Assembly (NCBI RefSeq): GCF_030545015.1
Contig: NZ_CP120653.1
Location: forward strand, 1,426,001 to 1,490,000
DNA length: 64,000 bases
Direction: 5' to 3'
DNA from: Myroides sp. JBRI-B21084
GTDB lineage: Bacteria > Bacteroidota > Bacteroidia > Flavobacteriales > Flavobacteriaceae
The position numbers and the translations under genes are program-made. The notes under the pieces are model-generated. The model was given only the letters and a program-made list of their open reading frames with translations, was not told where the DNA came from and did no database searches. This document shows, piece by piece, positions 52,748 to 61,970 of the stretch (its first letter is position 1; each line of letters starts with the position of its first letter).

Positions 52748-53479
52748 TCAACGCAAAACCACATCAATAAAAGTAATTACTCCAATTATTAATATAAGGC
52801 TAAGTGATATTTTTTTAAATTGTTCTTGTGGAATATAATTCAGAATTTTTTTACCAATTGCGGTACCTACTATTCCAATTACTATTAAAAAAGGTACATA
52901 AATTAAGTCGTGTTTATGAATATAACCGTTGTAGTAATAAACAAATGTTCGTGAAAAATCTATTAAGAAATCAATAAAAGCAGAGGTAGCAATAAAAACC
53001 GATTTTTCTAAATTAAATGCAGCCATTGTTAACCCTCTTATAGCACCTCCTGTTCCTAAAAGTCCTGCAGAAAACCCTGACAAACTACCGCCTATGAGTG
53101 CGTTTCGTTTTAACGGGGGTATAATCAATTCTTTTTTTATTAAAAACAAAAGTGCTAAAGCAACTAAAAATATACCTAGAAAAACTTTAAGGAACGAATT
53201 GTCAAATACCTTTGTGAGTAGTCCACCTATAATTACAAAGAGCACCGATGGAATTCCAATATTAATGAGAAGCTTTTTGTCGAGTCCTTTTTTGAACAAT
53301 ACAATTTTGCTTAAATTACTGGAAAGATGATAGATAGCGGTTAGTCCCAAAACCGATTCAAAATCGAAATAAAAATTGGCAATAGGCACAAAAAATACAG
53401 ATGAACCAAAACCACCTATCGTTCCAAATACTTCAGCAAGTAACGATAAAAACAGAAAAAAATAACTTATATTTTTCAT
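52748..53479 (-). CDS. TauE/SafE-family sulfite exporter-like permease
   Basis: 243 residues, slightly short but complete, with about eight hydrophobic segments. The N-terminal GTIGGFGSSVFFVPIANFYF and second-half GSLSGFSAGLLGTGGAIRGL are the duplicated family motifs. The family exports sulfite, sulfonates or other anions; substrate unknown. The gene faces the polysaccharide locus (convergent). A perfect palindrome lies about 100 bp upstream of its start. Confidence 0.9.
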   Translation of the reverse strand: MKNISYFFLFLSLLAEVFGTIGGFGSSVFFVPIANFYFDFESVLGLTAIYHLSSNLSKIVLFKKGLDKKLLINIGIPSVLFVIIGGLLTKVFDNSFLKVFLGIFLVALALLFLIKKELIIPPLKRNALIGGSLSGFSAGLLGTGGAIRGLTMAAFNLEKSVFIATSAFIDFLIDFSRTFVYYYNGYIHKHDLIYVPFLIVIGIVGTAIGKKILNYIPQEQFKKISLSLILIIGVITFIDVVLR

Positions 53480-53581
53480 TTGATTGTTTAGGTTTTTAGT
53501 ACTATTCTTAAGTTTAACACGAAATATGTATAGTATTTGGTTTTTAAAACAGGAACTTTAAGTTCAATTTTATCAAAATCT

Positions 53582-53597
53582 ATACTATTTATAGTAT
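53582..53597. promoter_or_regulatory. Palindrome upstream of the TauE-like gene
   Basis: ATACTAT-TT-ATAGTAT, perfect 7-bp arms. A related half-word TATAGTATTT occurs at about 53529. It could be an operator; no local regulator gene is seen. Confidence 0.45.
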
Positions 53598-53683
53598 CCT
53601 AATTTACTAAAAATAAGAAAACAAAACCTTATTTAATCAAACTAAAAATAGAAAGCAAACGTAGTTTATTAATTCACTTTAAA

Positions 53684-54793
53684 TTATTTAAATAGTTCAT
53701 CTATTGTAGCTTCTAAATCGGCACCTTTTAATCCCTTTGCAATAATTTCTCCTTTATCATTAAGTATAATAGTATAAGGAATGCTGGTTAGTTTAAATGT
53801 TTTTAATAAAGGTTCGTCCCATCCAATTAAATTTGAAAGGTGAAGCCACTTTAGCTGTTCTTTTTTAATGGTTTTAATCCATTGCTCTTTATCATTGTCT
53901 AACGAAACGCCGACAATTTTTAAGCCTTTACTTTTATATTTTTTATGCAGATTTACTAAAACAGGGTATTCTTCATTACAGGGTGCACACCACGATGCCC
54001 AAAAATCAACAATTGTATATTTACCAAGATTTTTGTATAGTGTTTTAGTTTTATTTTTAGTGTCTGGAAGTTCAAAATCTATAATTTTAGCACCAATTTT
54101 TATTTCTTCATATGCTTTTAAAAAATGTGCTAGTTTTTTACCTTCTTCACTGTTTTTTTGTTCATCATTTAAAACAGCATACAATTTACCCCAATGTGTA
54201 TATAGTTTTTCTTCAAAAACATGTTTTAATTTTTGTTTAATTAAAACATTTGTATAGTCGTTATTTTTATTGTTTACTATAAAATTAAACGTTTCTATAT
54301 CCTTTTCATCTTTAACAGCAGCAACTAAATTGTGATGGTTTGTATATGCGTAGCGTTCTTCAAAAGTTAAATGAGAAGGATTTTTAATTTGTGGTTTGTT
54401 TTCAATTAATTGTGCTAATTTATCATTTAAAGGTTGCATATGATTTTCAAAAGCAGCTAAACCTTCATTAATTGACGCTCCTTTAATAGTATAGGTATTA
54501 CTGCTTAATAAGTAATTAATTGTTGTTTTACCTTTAGTATTGTAAAGTTTTAAATTGAAATTAGGAGTTTCTTTACACGAAATATAAATAAGTTCATTTG
54601 TTTCGGGTAACGTAAAATTTATTTTGTTTTGATTTATTTGTACGCTATCGGTAGTAACCCATTCGTAGTTTTTAAGTTGTTTTAGGTAAAATGTGTTTAA
54701 ATTTTTGTTTTCTTGTAAATCAACTTGAATTACATGTTGGGCATTTATATAAATGGGTGATAGTACAAATAAATATTTAAAATAATTAGGCAT
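53684..54793 (-). CDS. Exported TlpA-like thioredoxin-fold protein with DUF4369 domain
   Basis: About 369 residues from the ATG at 54793; in-frame codons up to 54820 are unlikely. A signal peptide (about 1-19, ending INAQ) is followed by a DUF4369-like N-terminal half and, after residue about 230, a thioredoxin domain with VDFWASWCAPCNEEYP (CxxC active site) and a cis-Pro in SIPYTIIL. It reduces disulfides in the periplasm or at the outer membrane. It is a paralogue of the gene directly upstream. Confidence 0.9.
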   Translation of the reverse strand: MPNYFKYLFVLSPIYINAQHVIQVDLQENKNLNTFYLKQLKNYEWVTTDSVQINQNKINFTLPETNELIYISCKETPNFNLKLYNTKGKTTINYLLSSNTYTIKGASINEGLAAFENHMQPLNDKLAQLIENKPQIKNPSHLTFEERYAYTNHHNLVAAVKDEKDIETFNFIVNNKNNDYTNVLIKQKLKHVFEEKLYTHWGKLYAVLNDEQKNSEEGKKLAHFLKAYEEIKIGAKIIDFELPDTKNKTKTLYKNLGKYTIVDFWASWCAPCNEEYPVLVNLHKKYKSKGLKIVGVSLDNDKEQWIKTIKKEQLKWLHLSNLIGWDEPLLKTFKLTSIPYTIILNDKGEIIAKGLKGADLEATIDELFK

Positions 54794-54803
54794 AGGTATA
54801 AAT

Positions 54804-54838
54804 AATAAAGTCGGTAACAATGTACCGACTTTATTTTA
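54804..54838 (-). terminator. Terminator between the two TlpA-like genes
   Basis: Stem AATAAAGTCGGTA/TACCGACTTTATT (13 bp) with a 6-base loop, lying after the stop of the upstream gene and just before the start of the downstream one. It should separate their expression. Confidence 0.85.
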
Positions 54839-54852
54839 TATTTTCAAAAAAA

Positions 54853-56001
54853 TTATTTTAAAAGTTCTGCAATTTTAGCATCTAGCTCAGCTCCTTTTAA
54901 ATCTTTTGCAACAATTGTTCCGTTAGCATCTAAAATAAATGTTGCAGGAATTGCTTCTACTGCATATTGTTTAGCAATTGGATCTTCCCAGAATTTTAAA
55001 TTTGAAATTTGTAACCAAGTTAATTTATCATCGGCAATAGCTTTCATCCAAGCATCTTTTTCTTTATCTAAAGAAACGCCAATAATTTTTAAGCCTTTGT
55101 TTTTGTATTTGTTGTAAAGTGCAACTACATTAGGGTTTTCTTTACGACAAGGACCACACCATGATGCCCAAAAATCAATAATAGTAGCTTTTCCTAAGTT
55201 AGCTAATAACGATTCTGTTTTGCCATTTGGAGTGCTTGCAGAAAAATCAGGAGCTTTTTGCCCAACAGCTACTTTTTGTAAGTTTGCTTGACTTTCTTTA
55301 AGATTTGCTTCCATTTTTTTTAAATTGTCTGCAAATTCTTTTCCTTTTTTGGTGTTTTTTACATCAGAACTTAAATCGTTAAAATATTTTTTAATTTCTT
55401 CTTGTTTTAAAGCATCAGACATTGCTAATTGCGTTAACAACAATAATGAAATATACGAATCTTTGTTTGTTGTAATGAATTTTTTGTTTTGATCAACGTA
55501 TTTATTTTGGATTTTTGAAATTTGATCCATTAATGATTGCATAGTTGCTTGATCGCCTTTTTGTTGTGCGTCCATGAATTTAGCTTGATTTTGTTGCTGA
55601 AAATCCATGATTTCTTTTTGAATTTTATATGCTTCTTCGTTGTAAGAAGTCATTAAATCGTTATTTTTAGTACCCGTAACTTTTACTTCTTGTGGTTTAG
55701 CTTTGTCAAAAGTAAATGTAATTGAACCATTTTCTACAATGAAAGGAAACATAAACTCTTGTGTTTTTCCTAATTCAATAAAGTATAAATCGGTTTCTGG
55801 TGTTTTTTCACTTTTATATTCAAAAGTACCGCCTTTAATTTCTGTTGAATCTATTTTAGTAAAGCCGTTTTCGTTTTGTTTATTAATATAAACTTTTGTT
55901 CCGTCTACTAATCCTTTTACTTCACCTTTAATAGTGTATCCATCTTTGTTACATGATACTAAAGCTGCTGCAGTAAAAGCAAGTGCAAATAATTTTTTCA
56001 T
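54853..56001 (-). CDS. TlpA-like disulfide reductase lipoprotein with DUF4369 domain
   Basis: 382 residues. The lipobox ALVSC (Cys17) anchors it. The DUF4369 domain (about 20-130, with GYTIKGEVKGLVDGTKVYIN) is followed by a helical linker rich in Gln/Lys and a thioredoxin domain (about 245-382) with IDFWASWCGPCRKENP and cis-Pro in AIPATFIL. It keeps exported thiols reduced, often serving cytochrome maturation; the actual partner is unknown. Confidence 0.93.
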   Translation of the reverse strand: MKKLFALAFTAAALVSCNKDGYTIKGEVKGLVDGTKVYINKQNENGFTKIDSTEIKGGTFEYKSEKTPETDLYFIELGKTQEFMFPFIVENGSITFTFDKAKPQEVKVTGTKNNDLMTSYNEEAYKIQKEIMDFQQQNQAKFMDAQQKGDQATMQSLMDQISKIQNKYVDQNKKFITTNKDSYISLLLLTQLAMSDALKQEEIKKYFNDLSSDVKNTKKGKEFADNLKKMEANLKESQANLQKVAVGQKAPDFSASTPNGKTESLLANLGKATIIDFWASWCGPCRKENPNVVALYNKYKNKGLKIIGVSLDKEKDAWMKAIADDKLTWLQISNLKFWEDPIAKQYAVEAIPATFILDANGTIVAKDLKGAELDAKIAELLK

Positions 56002-56064
56002 TTAAAAATAGTTAATTTAATTTTGGTGTAAATGTATAAAATTTAATGTTAATAAAAATAAAAA

Positions 56065-56439
56065 TTAATTAATAGCGTTTAAAAATAGTAAAAACCATCC
56101 AACAATTAACAATAAACCCCCAATGGGTGTAATAGGGCCTAGTATTTTAATTTTTTTGTTTAAAGCGCTGCTAATGCACAACAAATAAATACTAAAACTA
56201 AATAATAATACGCCTAATGTTATTGTGTAATATATAAGTGTTTGGTATTTAGTTATATAGTTTGTGTTGAAACCAATAATTAAAAGTAGTAAGGCATGAT
56301 ACATTTGGTATTTTACACCAGTTTCAAAGTTTTTAAGTTGTTCTTGATTAAAAATTTTTTTTAGTGCATGTGCACCAAAAGCTCCAAAAACAATGGCTGT
56401 TGCACCAAATATAGTTGCTGTTGTTATAAATATGTTCAT
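56065..56439 (-). CDS. DUF423 family small membrane protein
   Basis: 124 residues with four hydrophobic helices. AIVFGAFGAHALKKIF (about 16-31), then FETGVKYQMYHALLLLIIG and the late LGPITPIGGLLLIVGWFLL, match the DUF423/YgdD family. No biochemical role is established. It is 2 bp downstream of the transglutaminase-like gene and co-transcribed with it. Confidence 0.92.
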   Translation of the reverse strand: MNIFITTATIFGATAIVFGAFGAHALKKIFNQEQLKNFETGVKYQMYHALLLLIIGFNTNYITKYQTLIYYTITLGVLLFSFSIYLLCISSALNKKIKILGPITPIGGLLLIVGWFLLFLNAIN

Positions 56440-56441
56440 AG

Positions 56442-57362
56442 TTAGTTTAAAGTTAATTCGCCCAAAATTTCTTCAGACATGAAAGGGCCTCCTGGATATT
56501 TAGCAGTATAATCTAAATTAAGCCATACTTGTCCGCGTTCATCAATGTGGTAATGTATGGTTTTGCCTTTTGCTTCTTTTACAAACAAAACTTCTTTAAT
56601 TAGGTAGATGATGTTTTCTAAGTCGTGTTTTTTTCCAATTAACATTTCGGGGTACATGTGTTCTTTTGTGTGAATAAGCCGTGGGGTACCACCAATTGCC
56701 CTAATGGAAGCTGCCATTAATATAGAGTGATCGTCACAATCGCCTGAAAAATGTTGTAACGATTCTGATGCCGTTGCAATATATTCTCGGTTTTTTGGAT
56801 CGTTTACATAGTTCCATTTATTTTGAATTTCTTTAAAAATGGCAAAACATTGCACTATTTGTCGGTATTCTTTTACATTCCTAAAATGTTTGGCAGTGGC
56901 ACCTACAGCAAAATTGCGCACGCGTGGATTATCGTATTCTATTGCATTTAAAATTTTTGATTTATTTGGAAAAGGTAAAAGTTTAGATACAATAATATCT
57001 TGTGGATTAGGATTATCACTCATAGCGTAAATCATGGATCTGTAATCTTCAAATACCGATTTAAAGCCATAGCCCGTAAATAATGTTCCAAACAATAAAA
57101 CAAAAAGGTAAACTACAATTGCAAAAAACAAAAAACGTTTAACGTAATGTAAAGCATAAGTAATGAAAGCAGTAATTAATACAAAAATTAAAACGCGATC
57201 TAAATGTAAAGGCCATTCAGGGTCAATTAAATTTTGATGCATTATAATAAATACCGGAATTAAAATTAAAACCGTTAACAATAAAATTATAATAGTAGCC
57301 CACGGCTTAGGTAAACTAAGCTGGTTTAATACGCGTAATAATTTTATGTTTGGTGCTTTCAT
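56442..57362 (-). CDS. Membrane protein with a transglutaminase-like domain
   Basis: 306 residues. Three or four hydrophobic segments lie within residues 20-110. A soluble part has FAVGATAKHFRNVKEYRQIV, then FSGDCDDHSILMAASIRAIG (the Cys of a transglutaminase/protease fold with Asp/His around it), and a C-terminus with EAKGKTIHYHIDERGQVWLN. Members may act as peptidases or as inactive scaffolds; the Cys is present, so activity is possible. It lies between the binding protein (9 bp) and the DUF423 gene. Confidence 0.8.
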   Translation of the reverse strand: MKAPNIKLLRVLNQLSLPKPWATIIILLLTVLILIPVFIIMHQNLIDPEWPLHLDRVLIFVLITAFITYALHYVKRFLFFAIVVYLFVLLFGTLFTGYGFKSVFEDYRSMIYAMSDNPNPQDIIVSKLLPFPNKSKILNAIEYDNPRVRNFAVGATAKHFRNVKEYRQIVQCFAIFKEIQNKWNYVNDPKNREYIATASESLQHFSGDCDDHSILMAASIRAIGGTPRLIHTKEHMYPEMLIGKKHDLENIIYLIKEVLFVKEAKGKTIHYHIDERGQVWLNLDYTAKYPGGPFMSEEILGELTLN

Positions 57363-57371
57363 TAATGTTTT

Positions 57372-58217
57372 TTAAACAACTACTTCTTCGTAATTAAGTG
57401 TTTGGTTTATGATATTATACTTAAGTAATTGATTTATAATTTCGGTAAACTGATTTTTTGTTGGTTTTTTTTGTGCCCATTTTGTAATTTGCAACCATTG
57501 CTGTATATCGTTTAACTGTTGGTTGTACTTAATAGCCAAGGTTTTATCAATACTTGGTATCATTTTAAATTCGGCAGTTGTTTGGTTTATAGTTTCTAAT
57601 AAATGTGCAACTAAAGCTTTGTTTTGATTGTAAAATTCTTTTCTAGCAACAATCATAAAACAAGGCCAAGGTGTTGGGCAAACGCCAATTCGCTTAAAAA
57701 TACCTTTATCTACAATGGGTTGTGTCATAAATTGTTCCCACATAAAATAATCGGCTTCACGATTAGTTAAAGCATCAACAGCTCCGTTTAAAGTGTTTAC
57801 AATTTGAAATTGAATGGAGTTAAAATCCCAATTTTGATTGGCCGCATTTACATACGTCATAAGTTCGGAACCAGAGCCATAGCGCGATATTGCAGCTTTT
57901 TTACCATATAAATCGGCAACCGTTTCAAAATTACTTTGTGCATTTACATGGATGCCCCATTGCAAAGGCGATTGTACAAAAGTTTGTAAAATAACAGCTT
58001 CATTACCATTTGCAATATCTTTTAAAATACCTTCGGTTAAAATAACGGCTAAATCGGTTTGGTTATTACGCAGCATTTCACACATTTTACCAGTGCCTTC
58101 GGGTATATCGTTCCATTGTAAATCAATTCCAACTTCGTTAAACAAGCCTTCGTCTATGGTTAAATGCCAAGGAAAATTAAAATGTTCAGGAACACCAACT
58201 ATTTTTACAGTTTTCAT
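57372..58217 (-). CDS. NMT1/THI5-like substrate-binding protein without signal peptide
   Basis: 281 residues. KIVGVPEHFNFPWHLTIDEG, then EGTGKMCEMLRNNQTDLAVI and GKKAAISRYGSGSELMTYV resemble type 2 periplasmic binding proteins of ABC importers (NMT1/SsuA type). There is no signal peptide or lipobox at the start, and no ABC permease or ATPase is next to it, so it may be a cytoplasmic sensor or enzyme-like member. The ligand is unknown. It is followed 9 bp later by the transglutaminase-like gene. Confidence 0.8.
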   Translation of the reverse strand: MKTVKIVGVPEHFNFPWHLTIDEGLFNEVGIDLQWNDIPEGTGKMCEMLRNNQTDLAVILTEGILKDIANGNEAVILQTFVQSPLQWGIHVNAQSNFETVADLYGKKAAISRYGSGSELMTYVNAANQNWDFNSIQFQIVNTLNGAVDALTNREADYFMWEQFMTQPIVDKGIFKRIGVCPTPWPCFMIVARKEFYNQNKALVAHLLETINQTTAEFKMIPSIDKTLAIKYNQQLNDIQQWLQITKWAQKKPTKNQFTEIINQLLKYNIINQTLNYEEVVV

Positions 58218-58244
58218 TTTTGCAATTTAATTTACGTAAAAGTA

Positions 58245-58448
58245 CTATTTTAATTTATTTTGTAACAATGTTAACAACGTTTCGTATTTTGTTAATTCAA
58301 TTAATTGTTCGTTGTTTGTTGCGTGGTCTATTAATTTATTGAGCAGATCTGTAGCTATTAACAATTTTTCTTTTGCTAACATAGGTTGTTTGTTGGCAAT
58401 TGCAGATATAACTTCTTGTGTTTGTTGGTGCAGCGTTTGTAAATTCAA
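58245..58448 (-). CDS. Small helical protein, unknown (67 aa)
   Basis: Not recognised. It starts with TTG at 58448; no upstream ATG exists and the first internal Met is residue 23. The sequence is consistently helical (QTQEVISAIANKQPMLAKEK, then LNKLIDHATNNEQLIELTKY), with normal composition for a gene. It precedes the binding-protein gene by 27 bp in the same direction. It may be a real small gene or a chance frame. Confidence 0.45.
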   Translation of the reverse strand: MNLQTLHQQTQEVISAIANKQPMLAKEKLLIATDLLNKLIDHATNNEQLIELTKYETLLTLLQNKLK

Positions 58449-58528
58449 AATAGTAAAATTTAATGATACAAAAATAAGCTTTATATATAGTTTATGTATA
58501 TTTGATTATCAAAATTAATTATTAAAAA

Positions 58529-58879
58529 ATGGCAAAAAAATTAACAAGTTTAGATGATTTAGGTGGATTTGTTTTTTCTACCAATAAAGATTTCGATCTA
58601 AACCAACATAACGAAACAGAGGAAACCTTGCCACCTAATGAACAATTACTAGAGGCACATTTAGATAAAAAAAACCGCGGAGGTAAAGTAGCAACTGTTA
58701 TTAAAGGATTTGTTGGTACTGCCGATGATTTAAAAAATTTAAGTAAAGATTTAAAAACGCTTTGTGGGGTTGGTGGTAGTGCCAAAGATGGCGAAATTAT
58801 TATTCAAGGTAATTTTAGAGATAAAATTATGGATTACCTTAAAAACAAAGGCTATAAAGTAAAAAGAGTAGGAGGTTGA
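58529..58879 (+). CDS. SUI1/eIF1-like translation factor (YciH type)
   Basis: 116 residues. The N-terminal 50 residues are a flexible, polar segment. The SUI1 domain follows with RGGKVATVIKGFVGTADDLK, then LKTLCGVGGSAKDGEIIIQG (the basic ribosome-contacting loop and GGS turn). Bacterial homologues affect initiation-codon fidelity; the role here is inferred. It is separated by 1 bp from the phosphorylase gene, so the two are likely co-expressed. Confidence 0.92.
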   Translation: MAKKLTSLDDLGGFVFSTNKDFDLNQHNETEETLPPNEQLLEAHLDKKNRGGKVATVIKGFVGTADDLKNLSKDLKTLCGVGGSAKDGEIIIQGNFRDKIMDYLKNKGYKVKRVGG

Positions 58880-58880
58880 T

Positions 58881-59753
58881 ATGATGGGTATAAAAGAATC
58901 GGAACTTATATTAAACGATGATGGCAGTGTGTACCACTTAAATATTTTACCTACCGATATTGCCAACGATATTATTTTTGTAGGCGATCAGGATAGGGTT
59001 GAAGCCATTACGAAACATTTTGATACCATTGAATTTACAAAACAAAAGCGTGAATTTAAAACCCAAACAGGTACCTATAAAGGCAAACGCTTAACGGTGA
59101 TATCAACAGGTATTGGCCCTGATAATATTGATATTGTTTTAAATGAATTAGATGCTTTGGTGAATATTGATTTTGAAACCAAAACGGTAAAGCCTAATGT
59201 AACTAGTTTAAATATTGTTCGTATTGGAACTTCGGGTGCGTTACATGATAGCATTCCGGTTGACTCCATTCTTATGTCGACTTTTGCAATTGGTACCGAT
59301 AATATGCTTAGAAGTTACAGTTTACAAAATGTTGTTGCGCATGAAATGGAAGAACGTTTTGTAAAACATACCAATTGGCAATTAACCAAAGGCTTGCCTT
59401 ATGCTATTGAAGCAAATCTAGAAATGGTTAATAAGTTTAAAAGCAAAGAAATGTTTGAAGGTATAACCATAACAGCGCCTGGTTTTTATGGTGCACAAAG
59501 CAGGGTTTTGCGTTTGCAACTAAGCGATGAACATTTTATGGATACAATTGATTTGTTTGAATACAACGGATTTAAAGCAACTAATTTAGAAATGGAAACC
59601 GCTGCCATTTACGGTTTATCAAAATTATTAGGTCACAAAGCAGTTTCGTTAAACGCTATTGTTGCAAACCGTAAATTGGGTAGTTTTAGTAAAGATCCTT
59701 ATAAAACGGTTGATTATTTAATTGATTATGCATTACAAAGAATAACTAGTTAA
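58881..59753 (+). CDS. Nucleoside phosphorylase (uridine phosphorylase-like)
   Basis: 290 residues, longer than E. coli Udp but typical for Bacteroidota. NP-I family motifs are IIFVGDQDRVEAITKHFD, VISTGIGPDNIDIVLNELDA, IVRIGTSGALHDSIPVDSIL (phosphate site) and ATNLEMETAAIYGLSKLL (ribose/Met-Glu motif). It cleaves a nucleoside to base and ribose-1-phosphate; pyrimidine preference is inferred. An ATG at 58884 is an alternative start. Confidence 0.88.
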   Translation: MMGIKESELILNDDGSVYHLNILPTDIANDIIFVGDQDRVEAITKHFDTIEFTKQKREFKTQTGTYKGKRLTVISTGIGPDNIDIVLNELDALVNIDFETKTVKPNVTSLNIVRIGTSGALHDSIPVDSILMSTFAIGTDNMLRSYSLQNVVAHEMEERFVKHTNWQLTKGLPYAIEANLEMVNKFKSKEMFEGITITAPGFYGAQSRVLRLQLSDEHFMDTIDLFEYNGFKATNLEMETAAIYGLSKLLGHKAVSLNAIVANRKLGSFSKDPYKTVDYLIDYALQRITS

Positions 59754-59755
59754 GC

Positions 59756-59785
59756 AAAAAACACTTGCCATGGCAAGTGTTTTTT
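59756..59785. terminator. Bidirectional terminator
   Basis: Perfect palindrome AAAAAACACTTGCC/GGCAAGTGTTTTTT between two convergent genes. Confidence 0.9.
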
Positions 59786-59786
59786 G

Positions 59787-60020
59787 TTATTCATCTTCTG
59801 CAAATCTTGTAATTTCTCTTTCGTAAAAAGCACCGGCTAAATCAATTAAACGATCCATTTCTTCTTTAATTTCTAATTCTTCCGATTCGTCTAACTCTTC
59901 TAAAAATTCAATATCTTCCGTTTCTAAATCAATTATAAAACGAGGGTATTCTAAGTGAATTACGAATAAATTATTTGGGAAGTCGGTATTGTCTGCTAAA
60001 ACAAATTTAGGTAAATCCAT
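59787..60020 (-). CDS. Small acidic conserved protein, unknown
   Basis: 77 residues, very acidic in the second half (EDIEFLEELDESEELEIKEE, then MDRLIDLAGAFYEREITRF). The start is ATG and its stop abuts the shared terminator. I recognise it only as a small protein type seen in flavobacteria; no function is known. It follows the MATE gene by 3 bp, so the two are co-transcribed. Confidence 0.75.
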   Translation of the reverse strand: MDLPKFVLADNTDFPNNLFVIHLEYPRFIIDLETEDIEFLEELDESEELEIKEEMDRLIDLAGAFYEREITRFAEDE

Positions 60021-60023
60021 TGT

Positions 60024-61400
60024 TTAAATATTAATGTTTGAATATCTTTTTGATAAATAGTGAAAGCGAAGATACGAAAAAATTGCGGCAACTGTTAACC
60101 CAGCCAATAATCCGTACCAAATACCTTCGGCTTGTAAATTGGTATATAAACCTAAGTAAATACAAAGCGGAAAACCAATTACCCAATACGATATAAATGT
60201 AATAATCATAGGTAAATTAACGTCTTGTAAACCACGTAAGGCACCTAAAGCTGTTACTTGTATACCGTCTGATATTTGAAAAATAGCAGCTATTAGTAAT
60301 AGTTTACCAGCAATTTGTATCACTTCTTGGTTTATTAATTGTTGATCTGGATTGCTGTTATCTAAAAACAATAAAGGAATATAGTTGTGAAATAATACAA
60401 AAAATAAAGCAAACCCTGTATACAAAATAAAGGTCATAAGCATGATAGATTTTGCTACGGTTTCCATTTTATTGTAATCTTTTAGTCCTTTTTGGTTGCC
60501 AACACGTATCATAGCCGCTACGCTTAACCCTGAAGCAAACATAAAGGTCATGGAAGCCATTGAAAGAGCAATTTGATTTGCTGCTTGCGACGTAGTTCCT
60601 AACATACCTGAAAGCCACACAGCACCTGTAAATAAAGCAACTTCAAACAACGATTGCATTGATGAGGGTACACCAATTGAAGTGATGTATTTACTCATTT
60701 TAAAATTGATGTCCTTTAAAGAAATGTTTTCTAAATACGGTTTAAAAATTGGTAAACGAAAAATAACCCAAACAAAATAGATAAGCATTACCAAACGCGA
60801 AATTAATGTGCCGTAAGCAGCCCCCATCATACCCATTTTGGGGAAAATCCACACACCATAAATAAGCAAATAATTAAAAAGTACATTTACAATATTTGCA
60901 ATTAAGGTAGCATGCATAGAATATTTTGTTTGCGATTTCCCGTCGGCAAATTGCTTAAATCCTTGGTAAATTACAAGCGGAATTAATGATAAACCAACAA
61001 TATCTAAAAAAGGTTTTGCCATTTCTGATACTTCTTTTGGTTGATTCATTATATCAATAAACGGTTTGAAAAAAAACAAAACAGCAAATAAAATAATTCC
61101 CAAAACGGTACATAAAAAAACACCATTTGCAAAAACGCTTCGTCCTTTAAGTGTATCATTTTCAGTGTCAGCGGCAGCAACTAACGGAGTTATAGCAGTT
61201 GAAAATCCTATTCCCACAGACAATGCTATGAAAACAAAACTATTGGCTAGTGACGCAGCAGCTAATTCGGTAGCGCCAATTTTTCCAACCATAATATTAT
61301 CAATTATACCCACAATAGTGTGGCCTAACATAGCTAATATAATTGGATAGGCTAACTTAAAATTATAACCAAATTCTTGCGTATACTTTTTAAGAGTCAT
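60024..61400 (-). CDS. MATE-family efflux transporter
   Basis: 458 residues from the ATG at 61400; in-frame codons up to 61436 are less likely. Twelve hydrophobic segments form two halves. IILAMLGHTIVGIIDNIMVG (TM1), ELAAASLANSFVFIALSVGI and the second-half region VPSSMQSLFEVALFTGAVWL fit NorM/DinF-type multidrug and toxin exporters using Na+ or H+. Substrates unknown. It is divergent from the outer-membrane-like gene at 61470. Confidence 0.93.
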   Translation of the reverse strand: MTLKKYTQEFGYNFKLAYPIILAMLGHTIVGIIDNIMVGKIGATELAAASLANSFVFIALSVGIGFSTAITPLVAAADTENDTLKGRSVFANGVFLCTVLGIILFAVLFFFKPFIDIMNQPKEVSEMAKPFLDIVGLSLIPLVIYQGFKQFADGKSQTKYSMHATLIANIVNVLFNYLLIYGVWIFPKMGMMGAAYGTLISRLVMLIYFVWVIFRLPIFKPYLENISLKDINFKMSKYITSIGVPSSMQSLFEVALFTGAVWLSGMLGTTSQAANQIALSMASMTFMFASGLSVAAMIRVGNQKGLKDYNKMETVAKSIMLMTFILYTGFALFFVLFHNYIPLLFLDNSNPDQQLINQEVIQIAGKLLLIAAIFQISDGIQVTALGALRGLQDVNLPMIITFISYWVIGFPLCIYLGLYTNLQAEGIWYGLLAGLTVAAIFSYLRFHYLSKRYSNINI

Positions 61401-61469
61401 TTTATTTTTTTTGCAAATATACTTACTCATTGGCACAACAGTTGAATCTATTTTATAAAAATAGCTTAT

Positions 61470-61952
61470 ATGAAAAAGATTTTTTTAGTAGTTACAACAT
61501 GTTTTACATGTTTGTTTGCTTTTAGTCAAACGGAGTACAATAAAGGTTACAGACTTGGTTTAGGTTTAAATGCAGGTTTATTAACTAATGATTATTATGA
61601 TTACAGCTTAGGAGTTGATGTGCGTTTACAATATGATTTTTCTCAAAAAAAATCGATTACCTTAACCACAGGATACAATCATTTTTTTAATGAAATGGAA
61701 GATGAAGGAATGGTACCTGTGAAATTTGGTTTAAAATATTTTTTAGGCAATAAATTTTATTTAATGGGTGAAGCAGGTGCAGCCATAGGAGTTGTTGGCG
61801 ATTTAAATAATTCATTACTATTAGCGCCAACTTTTGGATATGCTACTAAGTACATTGATGCCAGCATAAGATATGAAAATTATAATGATTATGTAACCGA
61901 TCAAATTGCATTAAGATTAGCATATGGTTTTAAATTAAATAAGAAAAAGTAG
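61470..61952 (+). CDS. Small exported beta-barrel-like protein
   Basis: 160 residues with a signal peptide (KKIFLVVTTCFTCLFAFS, then Q). The body has alternating strands (YRLGLGLNAGLLTNDYYDYS, then LQYDFSQKKSITLTTGYNHF), ending IALRLAYGFKLNKKK. It is compatible with an eight-strand outer-membrane barrel. Function unknown. It is 18 bp upstream of the META-domain gene. Confidence 0.75.
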   Translation: MKKIFLVVTTCFTCLFAFSQTEYNKGYRLGLGLNAGLLTNDYYDYSLGVDVRLQYDFSQKKSITLTTGYNHFFNEMEDEGMVPVKFGLKYFLGNKFYLMGEAGAAIGVVGDLNNSLLLAPTFGYATKYIDASIRYENYNDYVTDQIALRLAYGFKLNKKK

Positions 61953-61970
61953 TATATTTGAAATAAAAAA

